This document shows positions 36,270 to 45,738 of a stretch of DNA of 64,000 bases, piece after piece; the stretch's first letter is position 1; each line of letters starts with the position of its first letter. Source of the stretch: Pseudosulfitobacter pseudonitzschiae (GTDB lineage: Bacteria > Pseudomonadota > Alphaproteobacteria > Rhodobacterales > Rhodobacteraceae); NCBI RefSeq assembly GCF_900129395.1, contig NZ_FQVP01000003.1:434001-498000 (forward strand), in the 5' to 3' direction. A program made the position numbers and the translations under genes. A model generated the notes under the pieces. That model did not search any database, was not told where the DNA came from, and saw only the letters and a program-made list of their open reading frames with translations.

Positions 36270-37582
36270 GCGATTTTTCGGCCCGCGATATCATTGCCAC
36301 CCTGCGCGCCGGCGACACCCCGCCGCGCGACGCTTTGGCGTGGTTTGCCCAAGGGTTGGCCGATGGCGCGGTCAGCGATGCGCAGGCGGGTGCCTTTGCG
36401 ATGGCGGTGTGTCTGAACGGGCTGAGCGACGCGGGCCGCGTGGCCTTGACGCTGGCGATGCGCGACAGCGGGCAGGTGCTGGGCTGGGACCTGGACGGGC
36501 CGGTGCTGGACAAACATTCCACAGGCGGCGTGGGCGATTGCGTGTCGCTGGTGCTGGCGCCTGCGCTGGCAGCCTGCGGGGCGTTCGTGCCAATGATCTC
36601 GGGGCGGGGCTTGGGCCACACGGGCGGGACGCTGGACAAACTGGAGGCGATACCGGGGGTGAATGTGAACCTGGACGCGGCGCAGTTTCACGATGTGGTT
36701 GCGGGCGCGGGCTGTGCCATTGTCGGCGCGACCGGTGACATCGCCCCTGCGGACAAGCGGCTGTATGCGATCCGCGATGTGACGGCGACGGTGGAGAGCC
36801 TGGACCTGATCACCGCGTCGATCCTGTCAAAGAAACTGGCGGGCGGGCTTGAGGGGCTGGTGCTGGACGTCAAGGTCGGCTCGGGTGCGTTCATGAAGGA
36901 TATGACTGCCGCGCGGGCGCTGGCAGAGGCGCTGACCCAAACCGCGAACGCCGCAGGGTGCCGCACGTCGGCGTTGATCACGGATATGAACCAGCCGCTT
37001 GCGCCGTCGTTGGGCAATGCCCTGGAGGTGTCCGAGGTCATGGCGGTTCTGACGGCGGGCGAGGCGGATGCGCCGCTGTCGCAGATCAGCGCGGCGCTGG
37101 GCGGGGTGCTGTTGGCGGACGCGGGTCTGGCGGCAGATGCCGAGGCGGGTGCGGCCAGAATCGCGGACATGATCCGCAGCGGCCATGCCGCCGAACGCTT
37201 TGGCAAGATGATCGCGGCGATGGGCGGGCCGGTGCATTTTGTCGAAAATCACGCACGCTTCCTGCCCGAGGCGACGGTGATCCGCGAAGTTGCGACGCCC
37301 AGGGCTGGCGTCGTGCGCGCCATCAATGGCGAGGCGTTGGGCCGTGTCGTCGTGTCTCTTGGCGGTGGGCGCGCGGTGGAAAGTGATGTGGTCGATCCGG
37401 CTGTAGGCTTGTCGCGCGTGCTGCGTCTGGGCGACACCGTGGCCAAGGGGCAACCGCTGGCGGTTATCCACGCGGCCCGCCCCGATCAGGCCGACCGCGC
37501 CGAGGCTGCTGTGCGTGCGGCGTTCACTGTGGGCGACCGGGCGCTGAAAGCCCCGGCCTTGATTCACGCGCGGGTGTCGTGA
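36266..37582 (+). CDS. deoA: Thymidine phosphorylase
   Basis: Phosphorolyses thymidine and deoxyuridine to the base and deoxyribose-1-phosphate. The 438-residue sequence shows the pyrimidine-nucleoside phosphorylase signatures: LDKHSTGGVGDCVSLVLAP (phosphate binding), MISGRGLGHTGGTLDKLEAI, DVTATVESLDLITASILSKK and VLDVKVGSGAFMKD. MSDFSARD at 36266 was chosen because it overlaps the cdd stop in ATGA; the same frame is open far upstream inside cdd, but that part is only a shadow. It overlaps deoB at its 3' end. Confidence 0.97.
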   Translation: MSDFSARDIIATLRAGDTPPRDALAWFAQGLADGAVSDAQAGAFAMAVCLNGLSDAGRVALTLAMRDSGQVLGWDLDGPVLDKHSTGGVGDCVSLVLAPALAACGAFVPMISGRGLGHTGGTLDKLEAIPGVNVNLDAAQFHDVVAGAGCAIVGATGDIAPADKRLYAIRDVTATVESLDLITASILSKKLAGGLEGLVLDVKVGSGAFMKDMTAARALAEALTQTANAAGCRTSALITDMNQPLAPSLGNALEVSEVMAVLTAGEADAPLSQISAALGGVLLADAGLAADAEAGAARIADMIRSGHAAERFGKMIAAMGGPVHFVENHARFLPEATVIREVATPRAGVVRAINGEALGRVVVSLGGGRAVESDVVDPAVGLSRVLRLGDTVAKGQPLAVIHAARPDQADRAEAAVRAAFTVGDRALKAPALIHARVS

Positions 37583-38760
37583 TGGGCCGTGCGTTCCTGG
37601 TGGTGATCGACAGCGTCGGAATTGGCGGCGCGCCGGATGCGGGCACCTTCTTTAACGGTGACGTGCCCGATACGGGGGCCAACACCCTGGGCCATATCAT
37701 CGCCGCCTGCGCGACAGGGCAGGCGGAAGAGGGCCGCTCGGGGCCATTGCAGGTGCCGCATATGATGGCGCTGGGATTGGGTGCTGCGGTAAAGTTGGCC
37801 AGCGGACAGGCGGTCGATGGCCCCGAACCCCACGGCACATGGGGGGCGGCCACCGAAGTGTCGCGGGGCAAGGACACGCCGTCGGGGCATTGGGAACTCG
37901 CAGGGCTTCCGGTGCCGTGGGAGTGGCACTATTTCCCCGATGAAACCCCTGCTTTCCCTGATGATGTCGTGGCTGCGGTCTGCACGGCGGCGGGCACGAC
38001 GGGTATTCTGGGCAATTGCCATGCCTCGGGCACCACGGTGATTGCCGATCTGGGGGCAGAGCATCTGCGCACTGGTTGGCCGATCTGCTACACCAGCGCC
38101 GACAGCGTGTTCCAGATTGCCGCGCATGAGGATCACTTTGGTCTGGACCGTTTGCTGCAACTTTGTGCGGATGTGGCACCGTTGCTGCATGACATGAAAG
38201 TGGGTCGTGTGATCGCGCGCCCCTTCGTGGGTGAAGTGGGCAATTTCCAGCGCACCGGCAACCGCAAGGACTTTGCCATTCTGCCCCCCGCGCCCGTGCT
38301 GACCAACCGCGTGCAGGACGCAGGCCGCGCAGTCTATGCGGTGGGCAAGATCGGCGATATCTTCTCGATGCAGGGCATTGACGAGGTACGTAAAGGCGAC
38401 GACCGCACCCTGATGCGGCATCTGGGGGATTTGATCCGCGAGGCGGCAGACGGTTCGCTGACATTCGCCAACTTTGTCGAATTCGACAGCCTTTATGGCC
38501 ACCGCCGCGATGTGTCGGGTTACGCGCGTCATCTGGAATGGTTCGACACCGAACTGGGCGTCCTGCTGGGGCAGCTGCGGGAGGATGATATGCTGTTGGT
38601 TACCGCCGATCACGGCAACGATCCAACTTGGGTCGGCACCGATCACACCCGCGAACGGGTCCCGGTTCTGGTGGCAGGCAAGGGCGCGGGCACGCTGGGG
38701 CAGATCGCATTCACCGATGTGGCGGCGCTGGTTCTGGAACACCTGGGGGTGGCGCAATAG
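37582..38760 (+). CDS. deoB: Phosphopentomutase
   Basis: Converts (deoxy)ribose-1-phosphate to the 5-phosphate, feeding deoxyribose into central metabolism. The 392 residues are standard. Metal-binding motifs are [17 protein letters not shown] with [10 protein letters not shown], the mid-protein PSGHWELAG, and the C-terminal [21 protein letters not shown] 37582 overlaps the deoA stop by one base; a GTG three bases upstream is an alternative. The gene for deoxyribose-phosphate aldolase (deoC), the usual next step, is not in the window. Confidence 0.97.
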   Translation: MGRAFLVVIDSVGIGGAPDAGTFFNGDVPDTGANTLGHIIAACATGQAEEGRSGPLQVPHMMALGLGAAVKLASGQAVDGPEPHGTWGAATEVSRGKDTPSGHWELAGLPVPWEWHYFPDETPAFPDDVVAAVCTAAGTTGILGNCHASGTTVIADLGAEHLRTGWPICYTSADSVFQIAAHEDHFGLDRLLQLCADVAPLLHDMKVGRVIARPFVGEVGNFQRTGNRKDFAILPPAPVLTNRVQDAGRAVYAVGKIGDIFSMQGIDEVRKGDDRTLMRHLGDLIREAADGSLTFANFVEFDSLYGHRRDVSGYARHLEWFDTELGVLLGQLREDDMLLVTADHGNDPTWVGTDHTRERVPVLVAGKGAGTLGQIAFTDVAALVLEHLGVAQ

Positions 38761-38827
38761 GCACGACACAGGTTGTCTCGGGCCTTCGCGCTTGGCACAT
38801 AGGGACCAAGCAAATTTGGAGAGCGCC

Positions 38828-39460
38828 ATGAGCGAGCATGTCACCGTTGTCGATCACCCCCTTGTCCAGCACAAGCTGACCATCATGCGCGACCGCGACA
38901 CGCCGACGGCCGTGTTTCGCCAATTGCTGCGCGAAATCAGCCAGTTGTTGGCCTATGAGGTGACGCGCGGCCTGCCGATGACGACCAAGCGGATCGACAC
39001 GCCCATGCAACCGATGGACGCGCCGACACTGGATGGCAAGAAGCTGGCGCTGATCTCGATTCTGCGGGCGGGCAACGGGTTGATGGACGGCGTGCTGGAG
39101 CTGATCCCTTCGGCGCGGGTCGGATTTGTGGGGCTTTACCGCGATGAAGAGACGCTGAAACCGGTGCAGTACTACTTCAAGGTGCCCGAGGGGCTGGACG
39201 ACCGGCTGGTCATCGCGGTCGATCCGATGCTGGCCACTGGCAATTCCTCCGTGGCGGCAATTGACCTGTTGAAACAGGCCGGGGCGACCAACCTGCGTTT
39301 CCTGTGTCTGCTGGCAGCGCCCGAAGGCATCGCCACCATGCAGGCCGCGCACCCCGACGTGCCGATCGTTACGGCTGCGATTGACGAAAAGCTGAACGAA
39401 CGTGGCTATATCGTCCCGGGTCTGGGGGATGCAGGCGACCGTATGTTCGGCACGAAATAG
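38828..39460 (+). CDS. upp: Uracil phosphoribosyltransferase
   Basis: Makes UMP from uracil and PRPP. The 210 residues are the usual length. The N-terminal [37 protein letters not shown], the PRPP-binding [20 protein letters not shown] and the C-terminal uracil-binding [17 protein letters not shown] are all visible. It lies 67 nt beyond deoB and can salvage the uracil released by the phosphorylase, so it probably belongs to the same regulatory unit. Confidence 0.97.
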   Translation: MSEHVTVVDHPLVQHKLTIMRDRDTPTAVFRQLLREISQLLAYEVTRGLPMTTKRIDTPMQPMDAPTLDGKKLALISILRAGNGLMDGVLELIPSARVGFVGLYRDEETLKPVQYYFKVPEGLDDRLVIAVDPMLATGNSSVAAIDLLKQAGATNLRFLCLLAAPEGIATMQAAHPDVPIVTAAIDEKLNERGYIVPGLGDAGDRMFGTK

Positions 39461-39498
39461 CCCCCTGCGCCCACTCTGGGCGCTTGCCTCGGCCCTAG

Positions 39499-39529
39499 TT
39501 CTGAGGCATCGTGGTCTACACTATATATA
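39499..39529 (+). promoter_or_regulatory. Probable promoter of the SPOR-protein gene
   Basis: TTCTGA at 39499-39504 and TATATA at 39522-39527 are 17 nt apart, with the -10 inside the palindrome CTATATATAG. The -35 matches only weakly; the AT-rich -10 stands out in this GC-rich DNA. Confidence 0.4.
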
Positions 39530-39557
39530 GTAACGACCAAATCCTGTGGGGGCGCAG

Positions 39558-40922
39558 ATGAAAGTTACCAAAGCAATTTCCATTGCTGTATTCGCGGTGT
39601 CGGCCAATGTCGGCATTGCCAATGCGCAAAACCTGTCGCGTGGCGAAATTACGCCCGCTGAATTTCCATCTGCCAGCTACAAGGGCTTGCAATACGTCGA
39701 CAGCAAGGGCTGTGTCTTTATCCGCGCAGGCATCGACGGCAACGTGACATGGGTGCCGCGCGTCAACCGTTCGCGCAAGGTCATCTGTGGCCAGACGCCG
39801 ACACAAGGCGTACAGACCGCAGCGGGAGCGCCTTCGGCTCAGCGGGCACCGCAACAGATCACCCTGGAGCCGACACCCGCGCCGCGCACAGCGGCCGCAG
39901 CCCCGGCGCCAAAGCCTGCCCCTCAGGCCGTTGTCCGCCGCGCGCCTGCTGCCGCGCCGGCCCCCAAACGGGTTGTTGTCAGCGCGCCCAAACCTGCGCC
40001 AAGTGCTGCCGCGCCAAAAGCCGTCTACAAATCCGCACCCGCGCCGAAACCGGCAGCACCCGCACCGCGCGTTGCGGCGGTGACACCACGCCAACCTGCG
40101 TGCCAGGGCGCATCGCCGATCAGCTCGCGCTATATCAACTCGGGCGTGCGCGGTCCTGTGCGCTGTGGCCCGCAAGCCGAGCCGATCATTGGCAACAATG
40201 GCCCCGTCGCCGTGACGGGCAGGGTGCAGGGTTCGACCATCACGGGGCAAACGCGGGTCGTGCCCAAACATGTCTACATTGACCGTCTGAACACGAACAA
40301 CACCGTGGTCCCCCAGGGATACCGGCCGGCGTGGAAAGACGACCGCCTGAACCCTTACCGGGCGGAGCAGACGCTGAATGGTCATGTTGCGATGCAACTG
40401 ATCTGGACCTCGACCGTGCCGCGCCGTCTGATCAATCAGACGAACGGTGCGGATGTGACCGCCAGTGTTCCTCTGGTTTACCCCTACACCGACATCGCCA
40501 CGCAACAGCGCGAGCTGGGCACTGTGACGCTGGAACGGCGTCAGGGCGTGCTGGTCAAACGCATCCAGCGCAATCCGGGCGCGACCTATCGTGCGCCCAC
40601 GGTTTCCAGCCGCTCGGCACCCGCGCAGGCAGCACCCGTCGCGGCACCCGTCCGCGCCGCGCCCAAAGCGCAGCAGCCCAAGGGCGAGCGTATCAGCGGC
40701 AAAGGCTATGTGCATCTTGGCACCTACACCGGGGCCGACAGCGCCCAGCAGGCAGCACAGCGTGCCATGCGCATGGGACTGCCCGCGCGGATCGGCACGT
40801 TCAACCGCAGTGGCCAGCAAATGCGTATGGTTCTGGTGGGACCGTTCAACACACCTGCCGCGCAAAAAAGCGCGCTTGCGAAAATGCGCGGCGCGGGTTT
40901 CTCGGGCGCAGTACTGCGCTAA
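39558..40922 (+). CDS. Exported SPOR-domain protein with Ala/Pro-rich linker
   Basis: A 454-residue protein. Residues 1-about 24 form a signal peptide ending ANAQN. Residues 25-85 are a small domain with two cysteines (SKGCVFIRAG, KVICGQ). Residues about 90-185 are an Ala/Pro/Lys-rich low-complexity linker, followed by a middle part (RPAWKDDRLNPYRAEQTLNG, IWTSTVPRRLIN). The last 75 residues match the SPOR fold (YVHLGTYTGADSAQQAAQRA, MVLVGPFNTPAAQ), which binds denuded septal peptidoglycan. It may act at the division site in the periplasm. The start at 39558 has GGGGGCG just upstream. Confidence 0.88.
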   Translation: MKVTKAISIAVFAVSANVGIANAQNLSRGEITPAEFPSASYKGLQYVDSKGCVFIRAGIDGNVTWVPRVNRSRKVICGQTPTQGVQTAAGAPSAQRAPQQITLEPTPAPRTAAAAPAPKPAPQAVVRRAPAAAPAPKRVVVSAPKPAPSAAAPKAVYKSAPAPKPAAPAPRVAAVTPRQPACQGASPISSRYINSGVRGPVRCGPQAEPIIGNNGPVAVTGRVQGSTITGQTRVVPKHVYIDRLNTNNTVVPQGYRPAWKDDRLNPYRAEQTLNGHVAMQLIWTSTVPRRLINQTNGADVTASVPLVYPYTDIATQQRELGTVTLERRQGVLVKRIQRNPGATYRAPTVSSRSAPAQAAPVAAPVRAAPKAQQPKGERISGKGYVHLGTYTGADSAQQAAQRAMRMGLPARIGTFNRSGQQMRMVLVGPFNTPAAQKSALAKMRGAGFSGAVLR

Positions 40923-40947
40923 CAGGATCGCGGCGGTTGGGAAAACT

Positions 40948-41964
40948 TCAGCCGCCGCAGATCGCCTGAAGCCGCAGCCAATCGGCATCTTTCATGATCG
41001 GCGCGGGGGTTTGACCCGCCATCGGGTCGCCCTCGATCAGGGCCAGCGTGCTTTCGCCCGAAATGTCCTGTGCATAGGCATAGGGCGTGCTGCGGACCTG
41101 GGCTGCGGCAAAGGCGGCCAGCAAGTCCTGTTCCGGCACCTTGGGGCGCGCTGCCGCAACGACGGTCTCGGCATAGCGGTCCAGAACCCGCGCAGGCAGG
41201 TCGCCAGTGGTCAGCAAGGTGATGCTGGCGCGTAACCCTGCGGTCGACAGCAGGTCGCGCATGCCCGACTGGTTGGCGCGGCGGACCTCTTCCGCCAGGA
41301 TATAGCCCGCCACAACATCCGGCTCTTCAAAGTCCTCGACCAATGCGCGGTTCAACAGCACCTTTCCGCCCGGCAAGGCCAGGCTGGTGCGCACGCCGCC
41401 ACGCAGGACCGCGATCCCGCCCGTGGCCCCGGTCCGCGCCGCCAGTTGCGCCAGCGGGCGCTGGGTGTCGGAGGTTTCGCAGGGCGGGCCCGCGACCCGT
41501 TCGATCCGCTCCAGCAGCTCGTTGCCGATCTGGGTGCGGGTGACCCATGGGACAACTTTCATCGCGTGATTGACCAGCGCACCGGGCAGCCAGAAAATCA
41601 ACAGCGCCACCACGGCGGCGGTCGACAGCGTCGCGCCCAGCCAGCGCAACCGCCCCGGACGCGGGCGTGACTTGATGACAGCGCGGCGCAGGGTCTCGAT
41701 GGCCTCGATCATCTGGGCCTCGTCGGCCTGCAACTGCAATGTCTCGCCGGGGTCACCGTCGGGATAAAATGTCGCCGGATCGTCGCTTGTGCCCGCACGT
41801 TCGATGGCCGCCAGCGACCAATGTGTCAGCGCCGTGTCGTTCATGCTGGAGATGATCAGCGTGGCATCGCCGATGGACACAACAACCTCGCGGCGCTGAT
41901 CCTCAGGCGTCTGGCGCCACAGGCCCGTCGCTTCGAGACGGGCGTATTTCTTGAGGGCGGTCAT
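40948..41964 (-). CDS. Membrane protein with degenerate M48-like peptidase domain
   Basis: A 338-residue protein with one membrane helix at about 107-128. After it, the segment SLALPGGKVLLNRALVEDFE and VVAGYILAEEVRRANQSGM follows the M48 metalloprotease layout (PGG-strand, then helix with HExxH). The helix here reads AEEVRRA, so the first zinc-binding histidine and the second are gone. It therefore looks like a non-catalytic relative. The N-terminal 100 residues are cytoplasmic, and the rest is probably periplasmic. It converges with the SPOR gene. The symbol and function are unknown. Confidence 0.75.
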   Translation of the reverse strand: MTALKKYARLEATGLWRQTPEDQRREVVVSIGDATLIISSMNDTALTHWSLAAIERAGTSDDPATFYPDGDPGETLQLQADEAQMIEAIETLRRAVIKSRPRPGRLRWLGATLSTAAVVALLIFWLPGALVNHAMKVVPWVTRTQIGNELLERIERVAGPPCETSDTQRPLAQLAARTGATGGIAVLRGGVRTSLALPGGKVLLNRALVEDFEEPDVVAGYILAEEVRRANQSGMRDLLSTAGLRASITLLTTGDLPARVLDRYAETVVAAARPKVPEQDLLAAFAAAQVRSTPYAYAQDISGESTLALIEGDPMAGQTPAPIMKDADWLRLQAICGG

Positions 41965-42041
41965 GGTCTGCTCGGACGGCCTTTTGGTATTTGGTTCAGC
42001 CTAGCACGTTGAAATGCGGGGGCAAAGCGCGCTGAAAGGGG

Positions 42042-42090
42042 CGGGACCGGGGCCAGCCCCGGACCCCGGAGTTTAAAGGGCAAGATGAAG
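42042..42090 (+). repeat. Intergenic repeat, copy 3
   Basis: Contains CCCCGGACCCCGGAGTTTA then GCAAGATGAAG, shared almost entirely with 56681-56735. It lies just beyond the stop of the acyl-CoA ligase gene. Confidence 0.6.
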
Positions 42091-42095
42091 CGGGT

Positions 42096-43724
42096 TCAGT
42101 CCAGGTCGGCAGCCCTTTTGCGCAGTTCGAATTTCTGGATTTTGCCGGTCGAGGTTTTCGGCAATTCGCCAAACACCACACGTTTCGGGGTTTTGAAACC
42201 GGCCAGCTTGCCGCGGGCAAAGGCGATCATGTCCTCGGCGCTGGGGTTGGTGCCGGATTTCAATTCGACAAAGGCACAGGGCACTTCGCCCCATTTCTCA
42301 TCCGGTTTGGCGACAACGGCGGCCAGATTTACATCGGGATGCGCCATCAGAACGCCCTCGACCTCGACCGACGAGATGTTCTCGCCGCCCGAAATGATGA
42401 TGTCCTTGGCGCGGTCGGCAATCTGGATATAGCCGTCGGCGTGCTGAACGGCCAGATCGCCCGAGTGAAAATAGCCTCCTGCAAAGGCCTCCTGCGTGGC
42501 TTGGGGATTCTTGAAGTATCCCTTCATCACCGAATTGCCGCGGATCATGATTTCGCCCTGGTGGCTGCCGTTCATGGGGACTTGTTCCATGGTCTCGGAC
42601 ATGACGGTGATGTCTTCCATCATCGGCATGGCAATGCCCTGCCGCGCCTTGATGGCGGCGCGGGCGTCCTGGTCCAGTGCGTCCCAGTCTTCAGCGCGCC
42701 ACAGACATTCGGTGACGTGGCCATAGGTTTCGGTAAGTCCATAGACCTGCGTGACGTTGAACCCGATCGCCTCCATCTTGCTCAGCGTCGTGGGGGCAGG
42801 GGGTGCGCCGGCGGTAAAGACCTGTACCTGATGATCAAAGTCGCGACGCTCGTCGGGGCCTGCATTGACCATCATGTTCAGCACGATGGGCGCCCCGCCA
42901 AAGTAGCTGACCTTTTCATCGGCGATGGCGTCATAAATCGCACCCGCCGTGATGTCGCGGCAGCACACCAGCGTGCCTCCCAGAAGGGGCATCATCCACG
43001 TGTGGTTCCAGCCGTTGCAATGAAACAGCGGCACGATGGCCATGAACACCGGATGTAGCGTCATCTGCCAACTGACCGGTGTACCCATGGTCATCAGGTG
43101 CGCGCCGCGGTGGTGACAGACCACGCCCTTGGGCCGCCCGGTGGTGCCCGATGTATAGTTCAGCGCGATGCTTTCCCATTCGTCCTGTGGCATCTGCCAG
43201 TCATAGGAGGGGTTGGCCCCGGCCAGCACATCCTCGTAGACCGGATGCCGTCCCGAGGCAGGCCAGCCGTGGGCGGCGTCGGGCACTTCGATGATCTGCA
43301 GTTCAGAGCCGGACTGCGCCTTGGCCGCTTCGGCCAGCTCGACGAACTGGCTGTCGGCCAGCACCACGCGCGCGCCACCGTGGTCAAAGATATAGGCCAC
43401 CGTATCCACATCCAGCCGCGTGTTGATGGTGTTCAGCACCGCACCGCACGCGGGCACGCCGAAATGCGCTTCGGCCTGGGCGGGCAGGTTGGGGATCAGC
43501 GTGGCAACCACATCGCCCGACGCCACGCCCATCGCAGCCAGCGCCGAGGCCAATCGCGTACACCGATCATAATATTCGGCATAGGTCACGCGGTGATCGC
43601 CATAGACCACCGCCGTGCGCCCGGCAAAGGCCGTGCGCGCGCGGCGCAGGTGTGACAGCGGGGTCAGGGGCACATGGTTGGCGGCACATTTGTCCAGACC
43701 GGTTTCATCGTTCAGCCATCCCAT
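42096..43724 (-). CDS. Acyl-CoA synthetase (AMP-dependent, medium/long chain type)
   Basis: A 542-residue adenylate-forming ligase that activates a carboxylic acid to its CoA ester. The motifs are NYTSGTTGRPKGVVCHHRGA (P-loop), QVYGLTETYGHV, YFHSGDLAVQHADGYIQIAD and KTSTGKIQKFELRKRA with the C-terminal catalytic lysine. The substrate is not certain; the group acts on fatty or aromatic acids. The start at 43724 (MGWLNDETGLDKCAANHVPL) has GGGAG 8 nt upstream; a longer frame of 46 residues lacks similarity. It is divergent from the EamA transporter gene, the two starts being 57 nt apart. Confidence 0.93.
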   Translation of the reverse strand: MGWLNDETGLDKCAANHVPLTPLSHLRRARTAFAGRTAVVYGDHRVTYAEYYDRCTRLASALAAMGVASGDVVATLIPNLPAQAEAHFGVPACGAVLNTINTRLDVDTVAYIFDHGGARVVLADSQFVELAEAAKAQSGSELQIIEVPDAAHGWPASGRHPVYEDVLAGANPSYDWQMPQDEWESIALNYTSGTTGRPKGVVCHHRGAHLMTMGTPVSWQMTLHPVFMAIVPLFHCNGWNHTWMMPLLGGTLVCCRDITAGAIYDAIADEKVSYFGGAPIVLNMMVNAGPDERRDFDHQVQVFTAGAPPAPTTLSKMEAIGFNVTQVYGLTETYGHVTECLWRAEDWDALDQDARAAIKARQGIAMPMMEDITVMSETMEQVPMNGSHQGEIMIRGNSVMKGYFKNPQATQEAFAGGYFHSGDLAVQHADGYIQIADRAKDIIISGGENISSVEVEGVLMAHPDVNLAAVVAKPDEKWGEVPCAFVELKSGTNPSAEDMIAFARGKLAGFKTPKRVVFGELPKTSTGKIQKFELRKRAADLD

Positions 43725-43780
43725 TTCGGCATCTCCCTCTTGCTGATACATGCGCATCCGTGCGTTGTATGAGATCAAAT

Positions 43781-44767
43781 ATGTCAGAGGGCAGGTCGTT
43801 GCAAAAGAAAGATAACCCGGTGGCGGTCGCTGTCTCCAGAACCCTGCCTGCAGCCGGTGCAACTTCGGGCCCCGTCACGCGCCCGTGGATGGCTGCCTTG
43901 TCGATGCTGATTGCCATGCTGCTCCTGGGGTTCGTCGACAACTATGTGGCCCGCATCGCCACCGAAGTCAGCGTCTGGCAGTTCCTCGCGGTGCGCTCGG
44001 TCATGGCGCTGGGGCTGGTGGCGGGGCTGTCGTTTGCCGGGATGGGAACGCTCAGACCAAAACGGTGGTGGGCGGTGGGCCTGCGCAGCCTGCTGATTGC
44101 AATCGGGATGATGTGCTATTTCGGCTCGCTTGCCTTCATGCCGATTGCACAGTCGCTGGCGGGGCTGTTCACCTCGCCCATCTTCGTCCTGCTGATGACG
44201 GTGCTGGTGCTGCGTCAGAAGATCGGCCCGTGGCGGGTGATTGCCGTGGTGGTCGGGTTTACCGGCATCCTCGTGGTGCTGGGCGTGCAAGAGGGATTGC
44301 CGGGCGCGATCATGCTGCTGCCGGTCGCGGGCGGATTCTTTTACGCCATGGGGTCGCTGGCCACCCGTTTGTTGTGCGCCGAGGAAAGCACCATTTCGAT
44401 GCTGGCAGGCATAATGGGCCTGCAGGGGCTCATCGGCACCAGTGTCATGATCGGCCTTGCCGTGATTGCCCCTGCCGTCCCCGAGGGTGCTGCGGGCTTT
44501 CTGCTGCGTGGCTGGATCTGGCCGATCCCGTCCATCTTTCCGCTGATCGTCCTTCAGGCGGTCGTCTCGGTCGTCGGCGTCTTCTTCCTGATCCGGGCCT
44601 ACCAGTGGGGCGAGGCCAGCCAGGTCAGCGTGCTGGAATACACCATCATGATCTTCGGTCCTTTCTTCGGCTGGCTGCTGATGGGGCAGGCTGTCACACC
44701 GTCAATGATCGCAGGCATCGTCCTGATCATGATCGCGGGGCTTATCATCGCTGTCCGCTCGAGATGA
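43781..44767 (+). CDS. EamA/DMT-family transporter
   Basis: A 328-residue inner-membrane protein with about ten hydrophobic helices in two EamA repeats (the first from about residue 35, the second from about 190), the layout of drug/metabolite exporters. The pattern MPIAQSLAGLFTSPIFVLLM and IRAYQWGEASQVSVLEYTIM is typical of the roseobacter-wide DMT group. Start choices include ATG 43769, ATG 43781 and TTG 43799; 43781 has GAGA upstream. The 30 or so hydrophilic residues before the first helix may be partly untranslated. Substrate unknown. Confidence 0.88.
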   Translation: MSEGRSLQKKDNPVAVAVSRTLPAAGATSGPVTRPWMAALSMLIAMLLLGFVDNYVARIATEVSVWQFLAVRSVMALGLVAGLSFAGMGTLRPKRWWAVGLRSLLIAIGMMCYFGSLAFMPIAQSLAGLFTSPIFVLLMTVLVLRQKIGPWRVIAVVVGFTGILVVLGVQEGLPGAIMLLPVAGGFFYAMGSLATRLLCAEESTISMLAGIMGLQGLIGTSVMIGLAVIAPAVPEGAAGFLLRGWIWPIPSIFPLIVLQAVVSVVGVFFLIRAYQWGEASQVSVLEYTIMIFGPFFGWLLMGQAVTPSMIAGIVLIMIAGLIIAVRSR

Positions 44768-44849
44768 TCCTGCTTTCTTTTGCTTCCCAATATTCCCGCC
44801 AGAGGCATAAAATCTTATGCGCAGGCGTGCGATCGGATAGACACGGCTT

Positions 44850-45503
44850 ATGATCCTGTCCCCCGGCCGCAAATATCTGTTCATCCACGCCCCCAAGACC
44901 GGTGGCACATCGATGGCGCTAGCGCTTGAAGCGCGGGCGATGAAGGATGACCTAATGCTGGGCGACACGCCCAAAGCGATGCAGCGGCGTCGCCGTCTGA
45001 AGGACGTGCAGACACGCGGGCGATTGTGGAAACATGCCACGCTTGCCGATCTCGACGGGCTGGTCACGCCCCAGATGCTGTCGGATCTCTTTGTCTTCAC
45101 GCTGGTGCGCAACCCGTGGGACCGCGTGGTCAGCTATTACCACTGGTTGCGCGATCAGGGGTTTGACCATCCGGCGGTACATCTGGCGCAGAACCTGAGT
45201 TTCGAAGATTTTGTCCTGCACCCCCAGACCCTTGCCAGCCTGCGGGGCAGCCAGGCGGGCCATTATGTCACCGACGCCTCGGGGGCCGAGCGGTGCGATC
45301 TGTTTATCCGGCTTGAGCATGTTGCGACGGACATCGTCCCGCTTCAGACGCATCTGGGATTTGCGTTGGACCTGCCGCATGCGAACCGTTCGGCGCGTGA
45401 TGTGGCTTATCAGGGGTATTATACGCCCGACAGTCAGGCCGCCGTGGCGCAGGCCTGTGCCGAGGATATCGCGCGTTTCGGCTATCGATTCGCACCGGCG
45501 TGA
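44850..45503 (+). CDS. PAPS-dependent sulfotransferase family protein
   Basis: A 217-residue protein with the two PAPS-binding motifs: HAPKTGGTSMALALEARAMK (5'-phosphosulfate loop) and FTLVRNPWDRVVSYYHWLR (3'-phosphate binding). This is the sulfotransferase family 2 layout, whose members sulfate carbohydrates or other small molecules. The acceptor cannot be read, and no glycosyltransferase is next to it. PAPS would come from Sat/CysC at the left edge of the window. No signal or membrane segment, so it should be cytoplasmic. Confidence 0.9.
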   Translation: MILSPGRKYLFIHAPKTGGTSMALALEARAMKDDLMLGDTPKAMQRRRRLKDVQTRGRLWKHATLADLDGLVTPQMLSDLFVFTLVRNPWDRVVSYYHWLRDQGFDHPAVHLAQNLSFEDFVLHPQTLASLRGSQAGHYVTDASGAERCDLFIRLEHVATDIVPLQTHLGFALDLPHANRSARDVAYQGYYTPDSQAAVAQACAEDIARFGYRFAPA

Positions 45504-45680
45504 TGTCGCGCAGATTACGCGCCGGGCAACCGGCGATGCTCTGACGCAAGCGAACTGTCGCAGGTTGCTCCGACCATTTTCCCTTGCAGGACGCTCAGTT
45601 CACAGAAGCTGCCCGTTTTTGTGGCTGGCCGAAGGGGAGCCGGTCGGGAAACTGTTGGTTTTCCAGATGGCATCGGCGGA

Positions 45681-45738
45681 TTCTATGTGCCTCCTGCAAG
45701 TCGCAGTTGAAAGACGTCCCAGAGTGGCACACATAGAA
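45681..45738. repeat. Inverted repeat upstream of SLC13-type permease
   Basis: TTCTATGTG (45681-45689) and CACATAGAA (45730-45738) are exact 9-bp arms 40 nt apart. A tight hairpin GGCGCT-CA-GCGCC lies at about 45746-45758, just before the ribosome-binding site of the permease gene. Confidence 0.45.

Noticed and set aside
42096-43724. DmdB (methylmercaptopropionate-CoA ligase)
   Set aside because: The N-terminus (MGWLNDETGLDKCAANHV) and overall pattern differ from the DmdB sequences I recall, and no other dmd gene is next to it.
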